Below are positions 1 through 11,579 of a stretch of DNA of 64,000 bases, piece by piece; the stretch's first letter is position 1, and the number at the start of each line of letters is the position of its first letter. Under the pieces are notes generated by a model. The model made no database searches. It saw only the letters and a program-made list of their open reading frames with translations, and was not told the origin of the DNA. The translations under genes and the position numbers were made by a program. The stretch comes from Prorocentrum cordatum (taxonomy: Eukaryota > Sar > Dinophyceae > Prorocentrales > Prorocentraceae). The DNA is taken from positions 22,900 through 86,899 of the forward strand of contig CAUYUJ010019113.1 in the NCBI GenBank assembly GCA_963575745.1, given 5' to 3'.

Positions 1-132
1 TATCGGAAGTTGGGGGGTGAGATCGCAGTGGAACGGAGACCCCCATCCTGGGAATCGTTTCGCTTCGTTCGTGTGGCGCGTGCGGGCGAGGCGAAGCTGC
101 AGGCTGCGTGGGCGCGCGAGAGGAATAAATCC

Positions 133-438
133 GCCGCTGCTAGGGCGAAGTCAAGACAAATGATTCTCCCCCTACCGCCCGTCCGGCGGTGGTCCGCGGT
201 GTCCCGTGGTGTCCCGTGGCGTCCCGTGGTGCCCGCCGCTGCTAAGGCGAAGTCAAAACAAATGATTATCTCCCTCCCGCCCGTCTGGCGGTGGCTCGCG
301 GTGTCCCGCGGTGTCCCGTGGTGTCCCGTGGTCTTCGCCGTTGCTAGGGCGGAGCCAAGACAAATGATTCTCCCCCGCCCGCCCGTCCGTCCGTCCGTCT
401 GGCGGTGGCTCGCGGTGTCCCGCGGTGTCCCGCGGTGT
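133..438. repeat. 102-bp tandem repeat, three copies
   Basis: Copies begin at 133, 235 and 337, each opening with GCCGCTGCTAGGGCGAAG or a close variant and containing GACAAATGATT followed by runs of GTGTCCCGTG. The spacing is exactly 102 bp both times, so a frame crosses it without shifting and the resulting open frame is not evidence of a gene. Confidence 0.85.
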
Positions 439-439
439 C

Positions 440-960
440 CCGTGGTGTCCCGTGGTGTCCCGTTAAGTGAGATCGATAGTGAGATCGAAAGAGAGATCGA
501 CAATGAGATCGATGGTGAGATCGATACTGAGATCGATGTGGTGCCCCGAAGTGTCCAGTGGTGTCCAAAAACAATGAAATCGATAGTGAGATCGACAGGT
601 GTCCCGTGGTGTCCCGTTGAGTGAGATCGATAATGAGATCGATAGTGAGATCGATGTGGTGTCCCGTGGTGTCCCACAAAGTGAGATCGATAGTGAGATC
701 GATAGTGAGATCGACAGGTGTCCAGTGCCCGTGGTGTCCCGTTGAGTGAAATCGATAATGAGATCGATAAAGAGATCGATTTGGTGTCCCGAAGTGTCCC
801 GTGGTGTCCTAGGGTGTCCCGTTGAGTGAGATCGATAGTGAAATCGATAATAAGACCGATAATGAGATCGAGGAATGTCGCGCGGTGCCCCGTGGTGTCC
901 CGTGGTGGCCTGTGGTTCCCTGTGGTGTCCCGTTGAGTGAGATCGATAGTGAGATCGATT
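440..960. repeat. Composite minisatellite: GTGTCCCGT blocks and GAGATCGATAGT blocks
   Basis: Short runs of the 9-mer GTGTCCCGT alternate with runs of the 12-mer GAGATCGATAGT, in blocks of roughly 60-90 bp. The 12-mer contains GATC and ATCGAT in every unit. Frame conservation of the 12-mer gives artefactual open frames translating to EID repeats. Confidence 0.85.
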
Positions 961-1440
961 GGGTCAGATGTTGGTTCACCTCCCCCTCCCCCACCCCCAC
1001 CCCTCCCACAACCTCCTTATCACCCGAAGGGTGGTCGTATAGGTATTCGAACCTTTACACATTCGAGGGAGGCTCTAAATCACCCCCACGCCCCCGACAT
1101 CAAGGTTGATCTCAGTAAAAGCGGTGCTTTGGGGTTCGAATATTTCTGTCCAGTCACGCCCCCCCCGTTGTCACGCCATCACTACTAATTTCGGGGGGTC
1201 TGGGGGGCATCTTGGGACACATGGTTCGACAAGAATGTCCATGTACGGGATATCGGGGCGCTCATGCCTGGGTACAGGAACGTGAATAGCGTGTCGCGCT
1301 GCAGTGTGGTGGCCCCGAACTGGTGGCGCGGCGCAAGCGATGCGCCCAGATTGCTGACCGTGAGGGAGGCACTGAACCATCCAGGAGAGGTCCTCTGCGA
1401 ACCTGCTAGCTGAGAGCTGCCACGTGTACCACAGCGATAT
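961..1440. other. No feature recognised
   Basis: C-rich sequence around 975-1015, then unremarkable sequence. No coding signal or repeat beyond short C-runs was seen. Confidence 0.5.
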
Positions 1441-1625
1441 TATCTTGCACAGCTGTGTTCTAGAGCTCGGACCTCTTTATGTTCGTTCGTCGTCGTCGGT
1501 CGTTCGTCCGTCGTTCGTCCTCCACCCCTGGCCACAGAAGGGAACTCCTGGAGGAAAGAGGCGAATGCCGCCTGTTCCTGGCAGCTCCTTGGTGCAAGAG
1601 CCAGGGCACGCGTGCCACTTGTTTC
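1441..1625. mobile_element. Family Q element, short copy (Q1)
   Basis: The left end (ATCTTGCACA, then CTAGAGCTCGGACC) and the right end (TGCAAGAGCCAGGGCAC, then CGTGCCACTT) match the two ends of the insertion at 2903-3959. The body here is short and holds a GTTCGTTCGTCG-type simple repeat instead of the array found in the other copy. No clear target duplication is visible at this copy. Confidence 0.45.
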
Positions 1626-2540
1626 AGCGGCCGCGCAAAACGACGAACACGTCAAGCCAACGGGAACTTGGACGTTGGCAGGCCGCGATCGCACACGCAT
1701 GACGCACTGAAACTTACAATACAAGACCCCCCTCAACTGCAAGAAACTCGTTACGTACGACAACCAACATGAGCATGAGACGGGACACGGGCGCGCTGTG
1801 CTTGAGGACGACATAGCATGGCAACACATTACGGAACGTCAAAGAAACAAGGGCGTACCCAAGACGGACACGGCACCCTTCGCATGCCCCAGTGCTTGAG
1901 AGCAAAGAGGCTGCAACGGGTCGCGGCGCGAGAGCAGACAGGCCTGCGTTGCACACGTGGTCCGCCGCTCTCCTCTTTGCTGACCAGCCTCTGACAACAC
2001 AGGCTCTTCTACCTGCGTGCATCCCAAGAGAGACGCTACTGGGATGTACGCGGAAGGGGTTGAGATTCTGCTGTAGAATGTCGTCTATTCCCGCCAGTCC
2101 TGTCCACTTGTTCTGTCCCCCTCGGGACAGAGGTGGGCAAGGGGCGGGGCAATTGACAAGAGATCTCGGCGTACATCTGCGGCCCAGCCTCGCGTTCCGT
2201 ACGACCTCTACCCCAAATGGCTCCGCGACGCATCGCACCTCTTGCTACCCACAAGGCTCCTGAACCAAGACGGCCCCTCGGCAACCCCGATGTGCGCTTC
2301 AACTATAGCAGCTCAGAGAGATTTACATAACTAGCTAAATGGGCGAGACCCCCCTGCCTCAAAACGCGACCAAACAAACACAACAACAATAACCCTCCTC
2401 CTCTTCCTCCTCCTCCTCCTCTTCCTCATCCTTGCCACTCTCCGCGTTCTCCTATACCCATCCCCCTACGAATGAACATCGGGAAGCTCCTTCGACACGT
2501 TCGGTTCTCCCCAACCCTCTCCGCGTAAACTGTTGAGAAG
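1626..2540. other. No feature recognised
   Basis: Mixed-composition sequence. Open frames on both strands have no recognisable domains. TCC-rich stretches appear near 2400-2440. Confidence 0.5.
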
Positions 2541-2601
2541 CTCCTCGTCCTCCTCCTCCTCCTCCTCCTCCTCCTCCTCCTCCTCCTCCTCCTCCTCCTC
2601 C
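2541..2601. repeat. (TCC)n microsatellite
   Basis: About 20 almost perfect CTC/TCC units. The serine, leucine or proline open frames across it are artefacts. Confidence 0.9.
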
Positions 2602-2902
2602 CCTCTCACTCCCCTCCCCCACCTTCTCCTCCCCATTATCATCGTCCAAGGAAACTGGGTAACCTTGAAATTGAAAGATCAGCAAATGCGGAAGCGGATA
2701 AGGATGACACATTCTGCCAGGGCTGAAGGTGACCAAGACTAGCATAGGGTTGTGGATGCCACGACAATGGACACCCTAACAGTCACATCGTTGAATAATC
2801 AATAAGCCAAAACTGTTTGGGACAGGTTCTAACAATGTTTAAAACATGTGTTTAACATGGTTACGACATGCTTAACACATGTTCGGACATCTGGAAATTA
2901 TT

Positions 2903-3959
2903 ATCTTGCACAAGGTGTCTAGAACTCCGACCACTTTATTCCGCGTCGCACGCCCCCCCGCATCCCCAGCGTCAGAGTGGGACCCCCGCGCCGTGCCCCC
3001 CGCGTCCCCAGCGCCCCAGCGGGAGCCCCGCCCACTGCCCCCTCCGCCACGAACGCTTTATTCCGCGTCGCACACCGCCCCCCCCCGCGTCCCCAGCGCC
3101 AGAGTGGGACCCTCGCGCCGTGGCTACCTGCCCCGAGCCCCCCCACGTCCCCAACGCCTCAGCGGGAGCCCCGTCCACTGCCCCTTCCGCCACGAACCCT
3201 TTATTCCGCGTCGCACCCCCCCCCTCCGCGTCCTCAGCGCCAGAGTTGGACCCTCGCGCCGTGGCTCTCTGCCCCGAGCCCCCCCGCGTTCTCAGCGCCC
3301 CAGCGGGAGCCCCGCCCACTGCCCCCTCCGCCACGAACCCTTTATCCCGCGTCGCACACCCCCCCGCCCACCCGCGTCCCCAGCGCCAGAGTGGGACCCC
3401 CGCATCGTGGCTCTCTGCCCCGAGCCCCCCCGCGTCCCCAGTGCCCCAGCGGGAGCCCCGCCCACTGCCTCTTCTGCCACGAACGCTTTATCCCGCGTCG
3501 CGACGCACACCACCGCCCCCACCTCCCTCCCCGCGTCCCCAGCGCCCCAGCGGGAGCCCCGCCCCGTGCCCCTCCGTCCCGACAATTTGATTCCGCGTCG
3601 CGACGCACACCACCTCCCCCCCCCGTCCCCAGCGCCCCAGTTGGACCCCGGCCCCGTGGCCCTCTGCCCCAAGCCCCGCCCAGTGCCCCCTCCGCCCCGA
3701 CCATTTGATTCCGCGTCGCGACGCACACCACCCCCCCCCCTCTCCGCGCCCCAGCGCCCCAGTGGGACCTCCGCCCCGTACCCCCTTCGCTCCGAGCACT
3801 TTAGTCCGCGTCGCGACGCACACCACCTCCTCCCCCCCCTCCCCACCTGGGATTTGGGCCCCGTTGCTGGGCCCCGAGGGGCGATGTCTTGCCCCCTCTT
3901 CCCCCATACTCCTCCACCTCCTCCTCCTCTTTTTGCAAGAGCCATGGCGCACGTGCCAC
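2903..3959. mobile_element. Insertion in family O copy 1 (family Q, copy Q2) carrying a satellite array
   Basis: Starts ATCTTGCACAAGG and ends GGCGCACGTGCCAC. TTATT is present on both sides (2898-2902 and 3960-3964) and fits a 5-bp target-site duplication. Removing the insert and one TTATT leaves sequence colinear with the intact copy at 37505. Its ends match Q1. Internal TCTTGCA and TGCAAGA are inverted relative to each other. No coding domain is visible. The class of element is unknown. Confidence 0.65.
2928..3840. repeat. Degenerate GC-rich satellite, about eight units of 95-146 bp
   Basis: Units begin near 2928, 3048, 3191, 3332, 3478, 3580, 3698 and 3793 with CGAaC/CGAcC-type sequence, CTTTATTCCGCGTCGC and a C-rich body with CCCCAGCGCCCCAG. 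From the fifth unit on, the core is lengthened to CGCGTCGCGACGCACACCAC. Open frames on both strands are translated array. Confidence 0.85.
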
Positions 3960-4010
3960 TTATTTGGTATCACGCTTCCTCTCCATTGATCGGCGTCCAC
4001 AAGCATAGGG

Positions 4011-5010
4011 CACCTGACGGACAAACTCGGGCCCAAGCGGCTCCTGGACCAAGAACGGAAAATGAAATGACTATCCCCCGCCGGCTCTTCTGTGGCCGAC
4101 CAGCCACTGGTCGGTCGGCTACCCGAAAGGCCAGGGAGGGGAGCGCGAACAACCAAGAAACCTCTCTCTCGGCCAGCAGTGACCTGCGAACTACCTTATG
4201 TGAACGTTTTCTTACTCGACGTTTCGACTTTGGGCGGAAATGGGAGGGGATCGGGCGCCTGGCTCTGGACCTCTGCTTGATGCGACTGTCTGCAGCAGTG
4301 CGCCCGATGGGGGAGACTCCACCCCTGCTCGAAAAAGGCGCCAAAAACAGCCAAGATCCACTCCAAATGGGGGGAAGGGGGAGGGGGTGCGAGGGCCCGC
4401 GCCGATCGGCAAAACAATAAGTAAGAACACGACCGCCATCCCCAGACCCCCGACGTCATGATTTTTGTCACAACGTCGACTCTGGAGGTCTCGACCCATT
4501 CCCTGGTACTGGTTTTTCATCCTGAGTCGTTGCTTGAAGGTCCCGAGGCCCAGTAAGGGCTCCCAGAGAGCCAAAATAGCGAAAAACCTCCCGTCGTGAT
4601 TTTTTCATGCCTCGAGGGGTCCGGGTCCGTTTTGACGGCTTCGAGGTCTTCCTGAATCGACACGTCCATGTCCACGGCCTCTCGCGGCTTGGCCTCCTCG
4701 GCTGGCGGCACCCAGGCAGCTTTGCGCGGAAGCCCCGCACAGAGCGCGCCCCTGGGCTCGCGTACAGTAGGAGCTCGACCACACGAGATCTTCCGCAAAA
4801 AAAAAAACAACCCTGAGACCCCAGGGCGTCCATTGATTTTTGGTGTGGGCACGTCACACTTTCCACTGCAAAACCATCGAAAGCCAAGCAACCCAGGGCA
4901 CCCTGGAGGTAAGCAAGGTGTTTCTTGGCATTGGTCTCCACTGTATCCGCGGGATCCCGCCTCGGTATCCAGGAGCACGGATGCACGGATTTGGACAGGT
5001 TCGTCCTCGC
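4011..5010. other. No feature recognised
   Basis: Non-repetitive sequence with long overlapping frames on both strands (for example minus-strand 4468-5457). None shows a recognisable domain and composition alone can explain them. Confidence 0.45.
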
Positions 5011-5014
5011 AAAA

Positions 5015-5205
5015 AATCCGCGGAGAGCGAGGGGGGGGAAATGAGAAGGAGAAGGCCTTCGCAGAAGGCGGCGGGGCTTCTCAGAAACCCTCGTGCCTTC
5101 TTTTGTCTCCAAGGAAGGTTTAGAAAACTCCTCGGAAGGACGGGGGACTTTCCAACCCTCTGAGAAGGTCTTCTCACATCCCCCCCTCGCTCGCCGCCGA
5201 AAAAA
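5015..5205. mobile_element. TIR element family D, copy 1
   Basis: The left end GAGCGAGGGGGGGG with AATGAGAAGG and the right end CATCCCCCCCTCGCTCGCC are inverted copies. The interior is built of CTTCTCAGAA and GGCCTTC motifs. Other copies lie at 25080-25293 and 36081-36262. About 190 bp with no coding capacity, consistent with a MITE. Confidence 0.7.
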
Positions 5206-6990
5206 AACATTCGTCAATTTCGACTGTTTCAGGGACTTCTGGTGGGCTGGGGGGTCCGCTTGGCTGCCTCTGGGCGCTCTTCTGCCCTTTCGATGGGGCC
5301 AACTGGCCACAGGCCTACAAGCGCCGGCTGGGACCGAAAAGATCAGAAGGATCACGCCAAGGCTGGAAGAAGTATGAAGAGTCGGCCCTGCCACGCGTAC
5401 CTTCTCCGCTAAAATTTGCCCCCGACTCTCGATGATCGAGCAGGAAGATTCCCACACGCTTTCGGATGGTTTGTGTCAGTTCTCGCCCCGAGGCCTCCAG
5501 AGACCTCTGGGGGGCTTACCTCCTCCTCTGCCTTCTTTCATACTCGTCTTCGCTCCTACTCCCCCCGTCCTCCTTCCCACCATCCAGATCCTCCTCCTCT
5601 TCTCCACCCTCCCTAACATGTGGAGAGGAGCACGACTGGCGATGGACGTCATACCTGCGCGGCGATGGGCTCACACCCAGTGCCGAACTACCACCGAGAC
5701 TGTCAGCCTCCGTCTGGTCGACGGAGGCTCAAGTGCCTGCTCCGACAAGCCAAGTCGTGAGAAGCTGCTCAAACCATGAGGTCGACACATGAACCCTGCA
5801 AACGGAAACCCATGGAGCAAGCAACGATGCAAGACGGAATCAACGGCGCTTTCTGAAGGCCACCCTGCAGCGCACTCCAGCAGTCGTTCCGATGCTGCCC
5901 GCGCCAGGCGTACCCGACAGCCTGAGGCAGCGTGAGAGCAGGAGAATGCGGAGATGGCACACCTACTGAAGCATGTCCTCACCCCTGAACCTTAAACATA
6001 TGCGCTTCTACCTTCGTTCGCATTGACAACATTGGACCCCGCATTTAAACGGCTGGCGTACTTTGATTGCCGATCATGTTCGAACACACGTTATGCTCCC
6101 AAAGCAATGAACAATGTGCTCCGGGCGGCTAGAGCAAACATACCCGTATCGGAAGCATGTGCTGTCCATTCCGATGATAGCGCGGACGCCGTCTCTTTCG
6201 TTTCCAATGCAGAATTGATCATAACCGTTCCACGTGTTGCCATCAGACGGTTGAACACGAGTAGCATTAGCGGTGACGTAAAGGGAGCTGGATCGTTTGC
6301 GCTATGGTGTTGCTATCGATTGTGCTGTCAACTCAGTTCACCGTGTTATGACATGCCTGTTTAAACCTATGTTGCTGCATCGGTGTTGTTCTGCGTCTTG
6401 TAGTGTTTACGCAAGCTTCACATGTGTAAGTAACTACTGTGCGCACCGCTTCAACACTAGCGTTGTCATGGTGGTCGGAAGAACTACCATCACGGCTGCC
6501 CCAATCCAGATGGCCGCCATCATTATCAGAGGGGCATGCCTACCTGATACGTGCCAAATGACCTTCAACAAAAGGGGCGTCTTTGAAACGGCTCTCATCA
6601 CTGTTTTGCTCTCCAATGCAACTGCGCATACACGTGTGCTGCCGAAGCCGTCTAACCACTTCGACTACGGAGGGCGGGATCGCTGACTGGCTATTGCATG
6701 TACCCCCATTGTTATAGTTTGCTTGCCTGTAGGCTCTCTGGCTTCTGCACTAGCATGAATCCCATATCGACGACCCGCCCACACCTCTTACAAGTGACAT
6801 TTGCTCCCAACAGAACCCTACGACGCATGTGTATGTATATACAGAGATAGATCGTGCCATAGTCGAATTAATCCTGACGGTCGTTTTAATGCCTGTAGCA
6901 TCCAACATCCTCATCTCCCCTCATCATATTCAACGTCGTCATGCCAAGACTCATGGTCAGATTCATCATTATCTTCATCGGTCATATCCT
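5206..6990. other. No feature recognised
   Basis: Mostly unique, lower-GC sequence. The frame at 6023-6364 and others have no recognisable domain. Confidence 0.45.
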
Positions 6991-6999
6991 TGCCCTGGT

Positions 7000-8080
7000 G
7001 ACGCGGGTCTGCACGTCTGCCCTGCGCATCGTAATTACCGTCAACAGCAATTACAACATCGTCATCATTCGAATCATCATCCTCAATCACACCTCACCAT
7101 CACCTGGACCATCATCATCACGATGGGACCCGCCACGCTTAGCGTATACGTCGTCGCAGCCATCGTCCCATCCATCATCCTCACCATCGCGCGCTCAGGT
7201 TCCAGCGCAGGTCGGGTGGTTGCTGCAAGAGCGGTGTCGGCTCGAGCATGCGGGCCATAGTCGCTTCCATCATTACCTACCCCTCAACATCAATACAGTC
7301 GTCAACCCCGTCCTCCATAGCCTCACTATGGCGTGGCATCATCCTGATGTTAATTCGTACACGAACTCGTCATAACTATCATAATTGGGCTTCGTAATTG
7401 TCAAACGTCATCACCACGAAGACCACCAGCATGGCCATCATTTCTTCTTTTTGTTATCTAGCGACAACAAAGCAGCGCGTCGTCATTCTCATAACCATCG
7501 TCCACTCCCAGGTGATTATCTTCATTCTCAATCCCATCATCCTCATCACCGTTATGATGGTGGAAAACACTACGCGAACCGTTTAGGTCGTCACAGCCGT
7601 CGTCTCACCCATCACCACTATGGTCATCAACTTCGCCATCATCGTCGTCGTCGGCGAATGTTCCTGGAGAGGTCTCTGGGACCTTTTGATACTACCCCGT
7701 CGTCCTCATCCTCATTAGTACCCGGCATCCTCCCGATGGTCATACTCATTTGCACGATGGCCATCGCACATGTCACAAAATTATCATCGTTAGCAGCGCA
7801 ATCATGGCTGTCATAATCGGTTCACTGTTTTAAATGATGCGGCGACATCAAAGCCGAGCGTCGTGATTATCATAGCCATCGTTCCCACCCATTTCATTAT
7901 CAACATCCCCTTTCCCATCGTCCTCATCACCGCCAGCATGGTGGAAAGCACGACGCGAACCGTATAGTCGTCACAACCGTCAATTCACCCATCACCACCC
8001 TCATCACCACCATGGGCATCATCTTCGCTTTCATTGTCGTCGTTGGCGAAATTTTGAGGGAGACCTCTGGGAACATCTTG
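7000..8080. repeat. CAT/ATC-rich region with a 381-bp spaced duplication
   Basis: Degenerate CATCATC and CGTCGTC tracts throughout. The stretch 7470-7700 is repeated at about 7850-8080: both have TCATCACC, ATGGTGGAAA, CGCGAACCGT and GGGAGACCTCTGGGA-like sequence in the same order, offset 381 bp. No gene is supported. Confidence 0.65.
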
Positions 8081-8106
8081 CCTTCGCGGGGTCCTCTTGA
8101 TCAATT

Positions 8107-9029
8107 ATGGCTGCTCCTGGGGTGTCTTGGGGCTTTCGTGGGCCGTCGCGTGGGCCTTCAGTCAGGCTCGTGGGTTGGTTTGAGGCGACTTTGCGGTCCT
8201 CAACTGCCGTTTGAGAGCCCTGGAAGCTCCACCATCCGAAGACAAAAACACATGGAGCAACTTGAAAAGAAAGATGATGTTTGACTCTTGTCGCTCAAGC
8301 CTTTGTGAAATCCACCCTTTCGACTTTGAAGATACTCTGGTCTCAAAATAATGTAGCCTTGGCAAGGCATGTACGGGTCTCTCCCAGATACCCCCCAACT
8401 GTATTCAATATCCCAACAGACACGCAATGTTTGACCCTCCCCTGCGGAAGAGGAGGAAGAGGAGACGCAAGAGGAGAAGGGTGAGAAGGAGGATGAGAGG
8501 GAGAGGAGGTGGAGGAGGAGCTGGAGGTTGCGAGCTTGCGGTCTATGGGGAGCCTTTGGGGGTTCTTGGAGCCTTTTGGGGGCCTCTTCGGAGCGTCTCC
8601 AAAACTCCATAGGCCCTCTCGGGGTTTCTTGGGGGCGTCTCTGGAGCATCCTGGGGCCTCTCCGGGGCCTCCTGGGAGCCTTCTCGGGCGTCTCAGGGGG
8701 CCCTCTGGGGCCATCTCTGGACTATCCCGAAGACTCCGAGTCCCCTCGGAAACGGAAGACCGGAATCTTCAGAATTATATGGTCTTCTGCCAGTTTTTGG
8801 TGGATGATCGCCTCCTGGTAGCCTCTTGCCTGCTTGGGGGCATCTTGGGGCAATCTTGAACTGTCGTGGGCCGCCTGGACTCAATATGGTTCCGGTCTTG
8901 ACGGCCCCGAAGGACGCTTGGAGGCTCTCTTGACCCGTCCTGGCGCTCTCTGGGAGCGCTCCTGAGGCCCTGATCCTCCCATGGAGGCTTGAGGTCTCCA
9001 GGTTTGGGACTGGGAACGCCCACCCCGTT

Positions 9030-9066
<37 letters not shown>
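8107..9066 (+). repeat. Low-complexity TTGGGGCC domain ending in (AT)n
   Basis: The body at 8107-8210 and 8530-9005 is made of degenerate units such as GGCCTCTTGGGGGC, with a less repetitive gap from 8220 to 8520. An (AT)n run at 9031-9066 closes it. Three other domains of the same composition and orientation also end in AT runs. Confidence 0.65.
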
Positions 9067-9071
<5 letters not shown>

Positions 9072-9604
9072 GCTACCCCCCCCGCAGGGGCCTACCTTTC
9101 TACATGTCGGCGCTCAAGCGCAGCGATGGTGCGATGTTGTTCTCTTATCAACGTGCTGACAGCGCAGGCTAGAATATGCGATGCGCTGTGGCGGTGAAAT
9201 GATTGGACTCGTTTGCAGTGCGATGCGTCTGGGTTCCAGGACCCGCGGGCATTCCTTTTTAGCTGCAAACTTCTAGGCGCAGAAGCACGCAATGGAGAGT
9301 GCACATGCTAGAACCCCGACGTAGTGCAGACGCACTACCCAAATGCAGTACACATGCTAGATTAATCAAAGGCCGCGTCGTTGTGCAAGTGGAATACCCC
9401 GAGTAGAACGGGTGCACTGCCTACGTCTACGCCAAAACGCCCGCCGAGGGCCGATCGCGCCGTCAGCACGTCGCGCATGATGTGCTGCCCAAAGCTGATA
9501 ATCATTGCGCCCACGGCAGAGTTACGTCAGGAGGCCGGTGAGGAGAAGAGGAGGAAAGAGAAGAGAAAGGAGGAGGACGTAAACAGAAAAAAGAGAAGAA
9601 GAGA
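9067..9604. other. No feature recognised
   Basis: No repeat or domain seen. A purine-rich stretch begins near 9535 and leads into the next minisatellite. Confidence 0.45.
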
Positions 9605-9725
9605 AGAGGGGAAAAACGGACAAGCGGAACACCCAGCTAAAAACGGACAAGCGAAAGACCCAACTAAAAGCGGACAAGCGGAAGACCCAGCGGACAAGCG
9701 GAAGACCCAGGGGACAAGCGGAAGA
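9605..9725. repeat. Minisatellite of 18-27 bp units
   Basis: Repeated ACGGACAAGCGGAA and GACCCA units, about six copies. It lies in a purine-rich tract (9535-9960). The frame 9381-9902 across it is charged low-complexity sequence with no domain. Confidence 0.7.
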
Positions 9726-10083
9726 AGGAAGAGGGAGGAAGGCGATCGACTGGAGAGGGGGAGCAGGCAAGACGAGGACGAGGAAGAGCAAGACAGTGGA
9801 TCGGAGAGCGAGGAGAAGAGAAAATCGGAGGAAGGGATTGGGGTGGAGCAGGGGGGAAGTACAATGATGAAGAGAAACGGGGAGACAGAGAGAGGGAGGT
9901 AGGAAGATGAGGAACATGATGAAGAGGAGGAAGGGGAATTAAATAAAGGGAGGAGAGGAGAAACGGGAGGAGGGGACGAATCTCCAACGATACGGACAAT
10001 CGCGACGATGGCCACACACGATAGCCGCACCCAGAAACTCCATCTGGTCCTCTTGGATGCTACCCCAGTCACCATTCTTCATT

Positions 10084-10300
10084 TTAATAGATCCTCCTCC
10101 TCCTCCTCCTCCTCTCCGTCATCTTCCTCCTCATCCTCCTCCTCCTCCTCCTCCTCCTTCCTCCTCCTCCTCCTCCTCCTCCTCTTCCTCCTCCACCTTC
10201 TCCTCCGCATCCGCATCCGCATCCTCCTCAGCATCATCATTTTCCTCCCCCTCCTCCTCCTCCTCCTCCACCTCCTCCCCCTTCTCTTGGATTCCCCCTC
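10084..10300. repeat. Imperfect (TCC)n tract
   Basis: TCC units with CATC and TTCC interruptions over about 215 bp, ending where the palindromic array begins. Confidence 0.85.
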
Positions 10301-10330
10301 CTGGATGGCAGCTCCATTACCATCAACGCC

Positions 10331-11026
10331 GGCTCCCGCCTGAGAGGTTGCCAAACAAATCACTGTGAGGAGGCTCCCACCTGAGAGGTCCCCAAAAAAC
10401 AAAAGGAGGCTCCCGCCTAAGGGGTCCCCAAAAACCCAAACAAGACGAGGCACTCGCCTGAGGTTCCCCCCCCACCAAAAATGAAACTCGCGCTTGAGAG
10501 TTCCCCAAAAAACCGAACAAGATGAGGCTCCCGCTTGAGAGGTCCCCACCAAAAAACAAACAGAAGGAGGCTCCCGCCTGAGAGGTCCCCCAAAAACCCA
10601 AACAGATTGAGGTTCCCGCCTGAGAGGTCCGTAAAAAACAAAAAAAACCCAAACACCATGCCTCTCATCCCTGCAACTGTCCCAAAAAACAAAAAAACAA
10701 AGTTCCAGGAGAGATCCGACGCCGCTGCCCCAGATGCATTGACGAGGGCCGCCGTCTCCTCTGGAACTTTGTTTTTTTGTTTTTTGGGACAGTTTCAGGG
10801 ATGAGAGGCATGGTGTTTGGGTTTCTTTGGTTATTGTTTTGACCTCTCAGGCGGGAACCTCCATCTGTTTGGGTTTTTTGGGGACCTCTCAGGCGGGGGC
10901 ATCCTTCTGTTTGTTTTTGGGGGGACCTCTCAAGCGGGAGCCTCATCTTGTTTGGTTTTTTTTGGGACCTCTCAGGTGGGAGCCTCCTCCTGTTTGGGTT
11001 TTTTGGGGACCTCTCAGGCGGGAGCC
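10331..11026. repeat. Large inverted repeat whose arms are tandem arrays of a 40-bp unit
   Basis: The left arm holds about eight units containing GGCTCCCGCCTGAGAGGT followed by CCCCAAAAAACAAA. The right arm holds about five units of the complement, ACCTCTCAGGCGGGAGCC with TTTGGGTTTTTTGGGG. The inner arms (10661-10713 and 10759-10818) match closely, including CAAAGTTCCAG / CTGGAACTTTG, around a spacer near 10714-10757. The whole block can fold into a long cruciform. Confidence 0.85.
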
Positions 11027-11165
11027 TCCTCCTCCTCCTCGTCCTTCCTCCGTTTTCCTCCTCTGATGAAATCCTTCTCCTCATTCCATCCTTCTGTTAC
11101 TTTATTCTGCTGCTGCTTCTCCTCCTCCTCCTCCTCCTCCCCTCCTCCTGTCCTCCTCCTACACG
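11027..11165. repeat. TCC-rich tract
   Basis: TCC/CTC runs at both ends of this stretch flank the palindrome on its right. The left flank is also TCC, so the flanks are direct and not part of the inversion. Confidence 0.7.
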
Positions 11166-11282
11166 ACGAGGCGAAGAAGAAAAGCCAGAATGAGGTAGGT
11201 CACCTCACTGCCTCCCTCCCCAAGCAACGAGAGCGGTTCTCTTTCACGCACAAGAATGAGGTAGATCCCTGCGGGGGGGGGG

Positions 11283-11330
11283 ACCATATACATATATATA
11301 TATATATTATGTATATTATGTATATTATGC
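11283..11330. repeat. AT-rich simple repeat
   Basis: (AT)n followed by three ATTATGTAT-type units. Confidence 0.75.
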
Positions 11331-11579
11331 ATGCACCTTGGTCCGACAAGTGGACGGTGCAGGCAGACTGAGAGAAGGTAAGCCGATCAAGACAGAAATC
11401 GTTTCTGGTGGCCGATGTCGCCATCACAGTGGTTACATTATTCTTCTTGTTCCTTTCCCTATTTTTGTCTTCGTCCATGTTCTCTTCCTCATTCTCGAGT
11501 GAATTGGCACACGAAGGCTTCTTCGTCCTCTTCTGATTCGTTCGCGAATGCTTCTTCGTGGCGAATCTCTGGAGAACTT

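Larger units (their letters stand above)
2750..4010 (+). mobile_element. Dispersed repeat family O, copy 1, interrupted
   Basis: The left half starts GTGGATGCCACGACAATGG and CACCCTAACAGTC, then runs into AACATG-rich sequence ending CTGGAAA at about 2897. The right half resumes near 3960 with TTTGGTATCACGCTTCC and CTCCATTGATCG. The same two halves are contiguous at 37505-37700, which shows that the intervening roughly 1.06 kb is an insertion. Confidence 0.75.

Noticed and set aside
133-960. CRISPR-like spacing of repeats
   Set aside because: Units are contiguous tandem repeats without unique spacers, in an evidently eukaryotic sequence.
4468-5457. 329-residue minus-strand frame
   Set aside because: It overlaps a TIR element and has long open frames on the other strand. 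No recognisable motif.
9381-9902. 173-residue Lys/Glu/Arg-rich frame
   Set aside because: It is purine-rich low complexity with a minisatellite in the middle, and there is no independent sign of coding.
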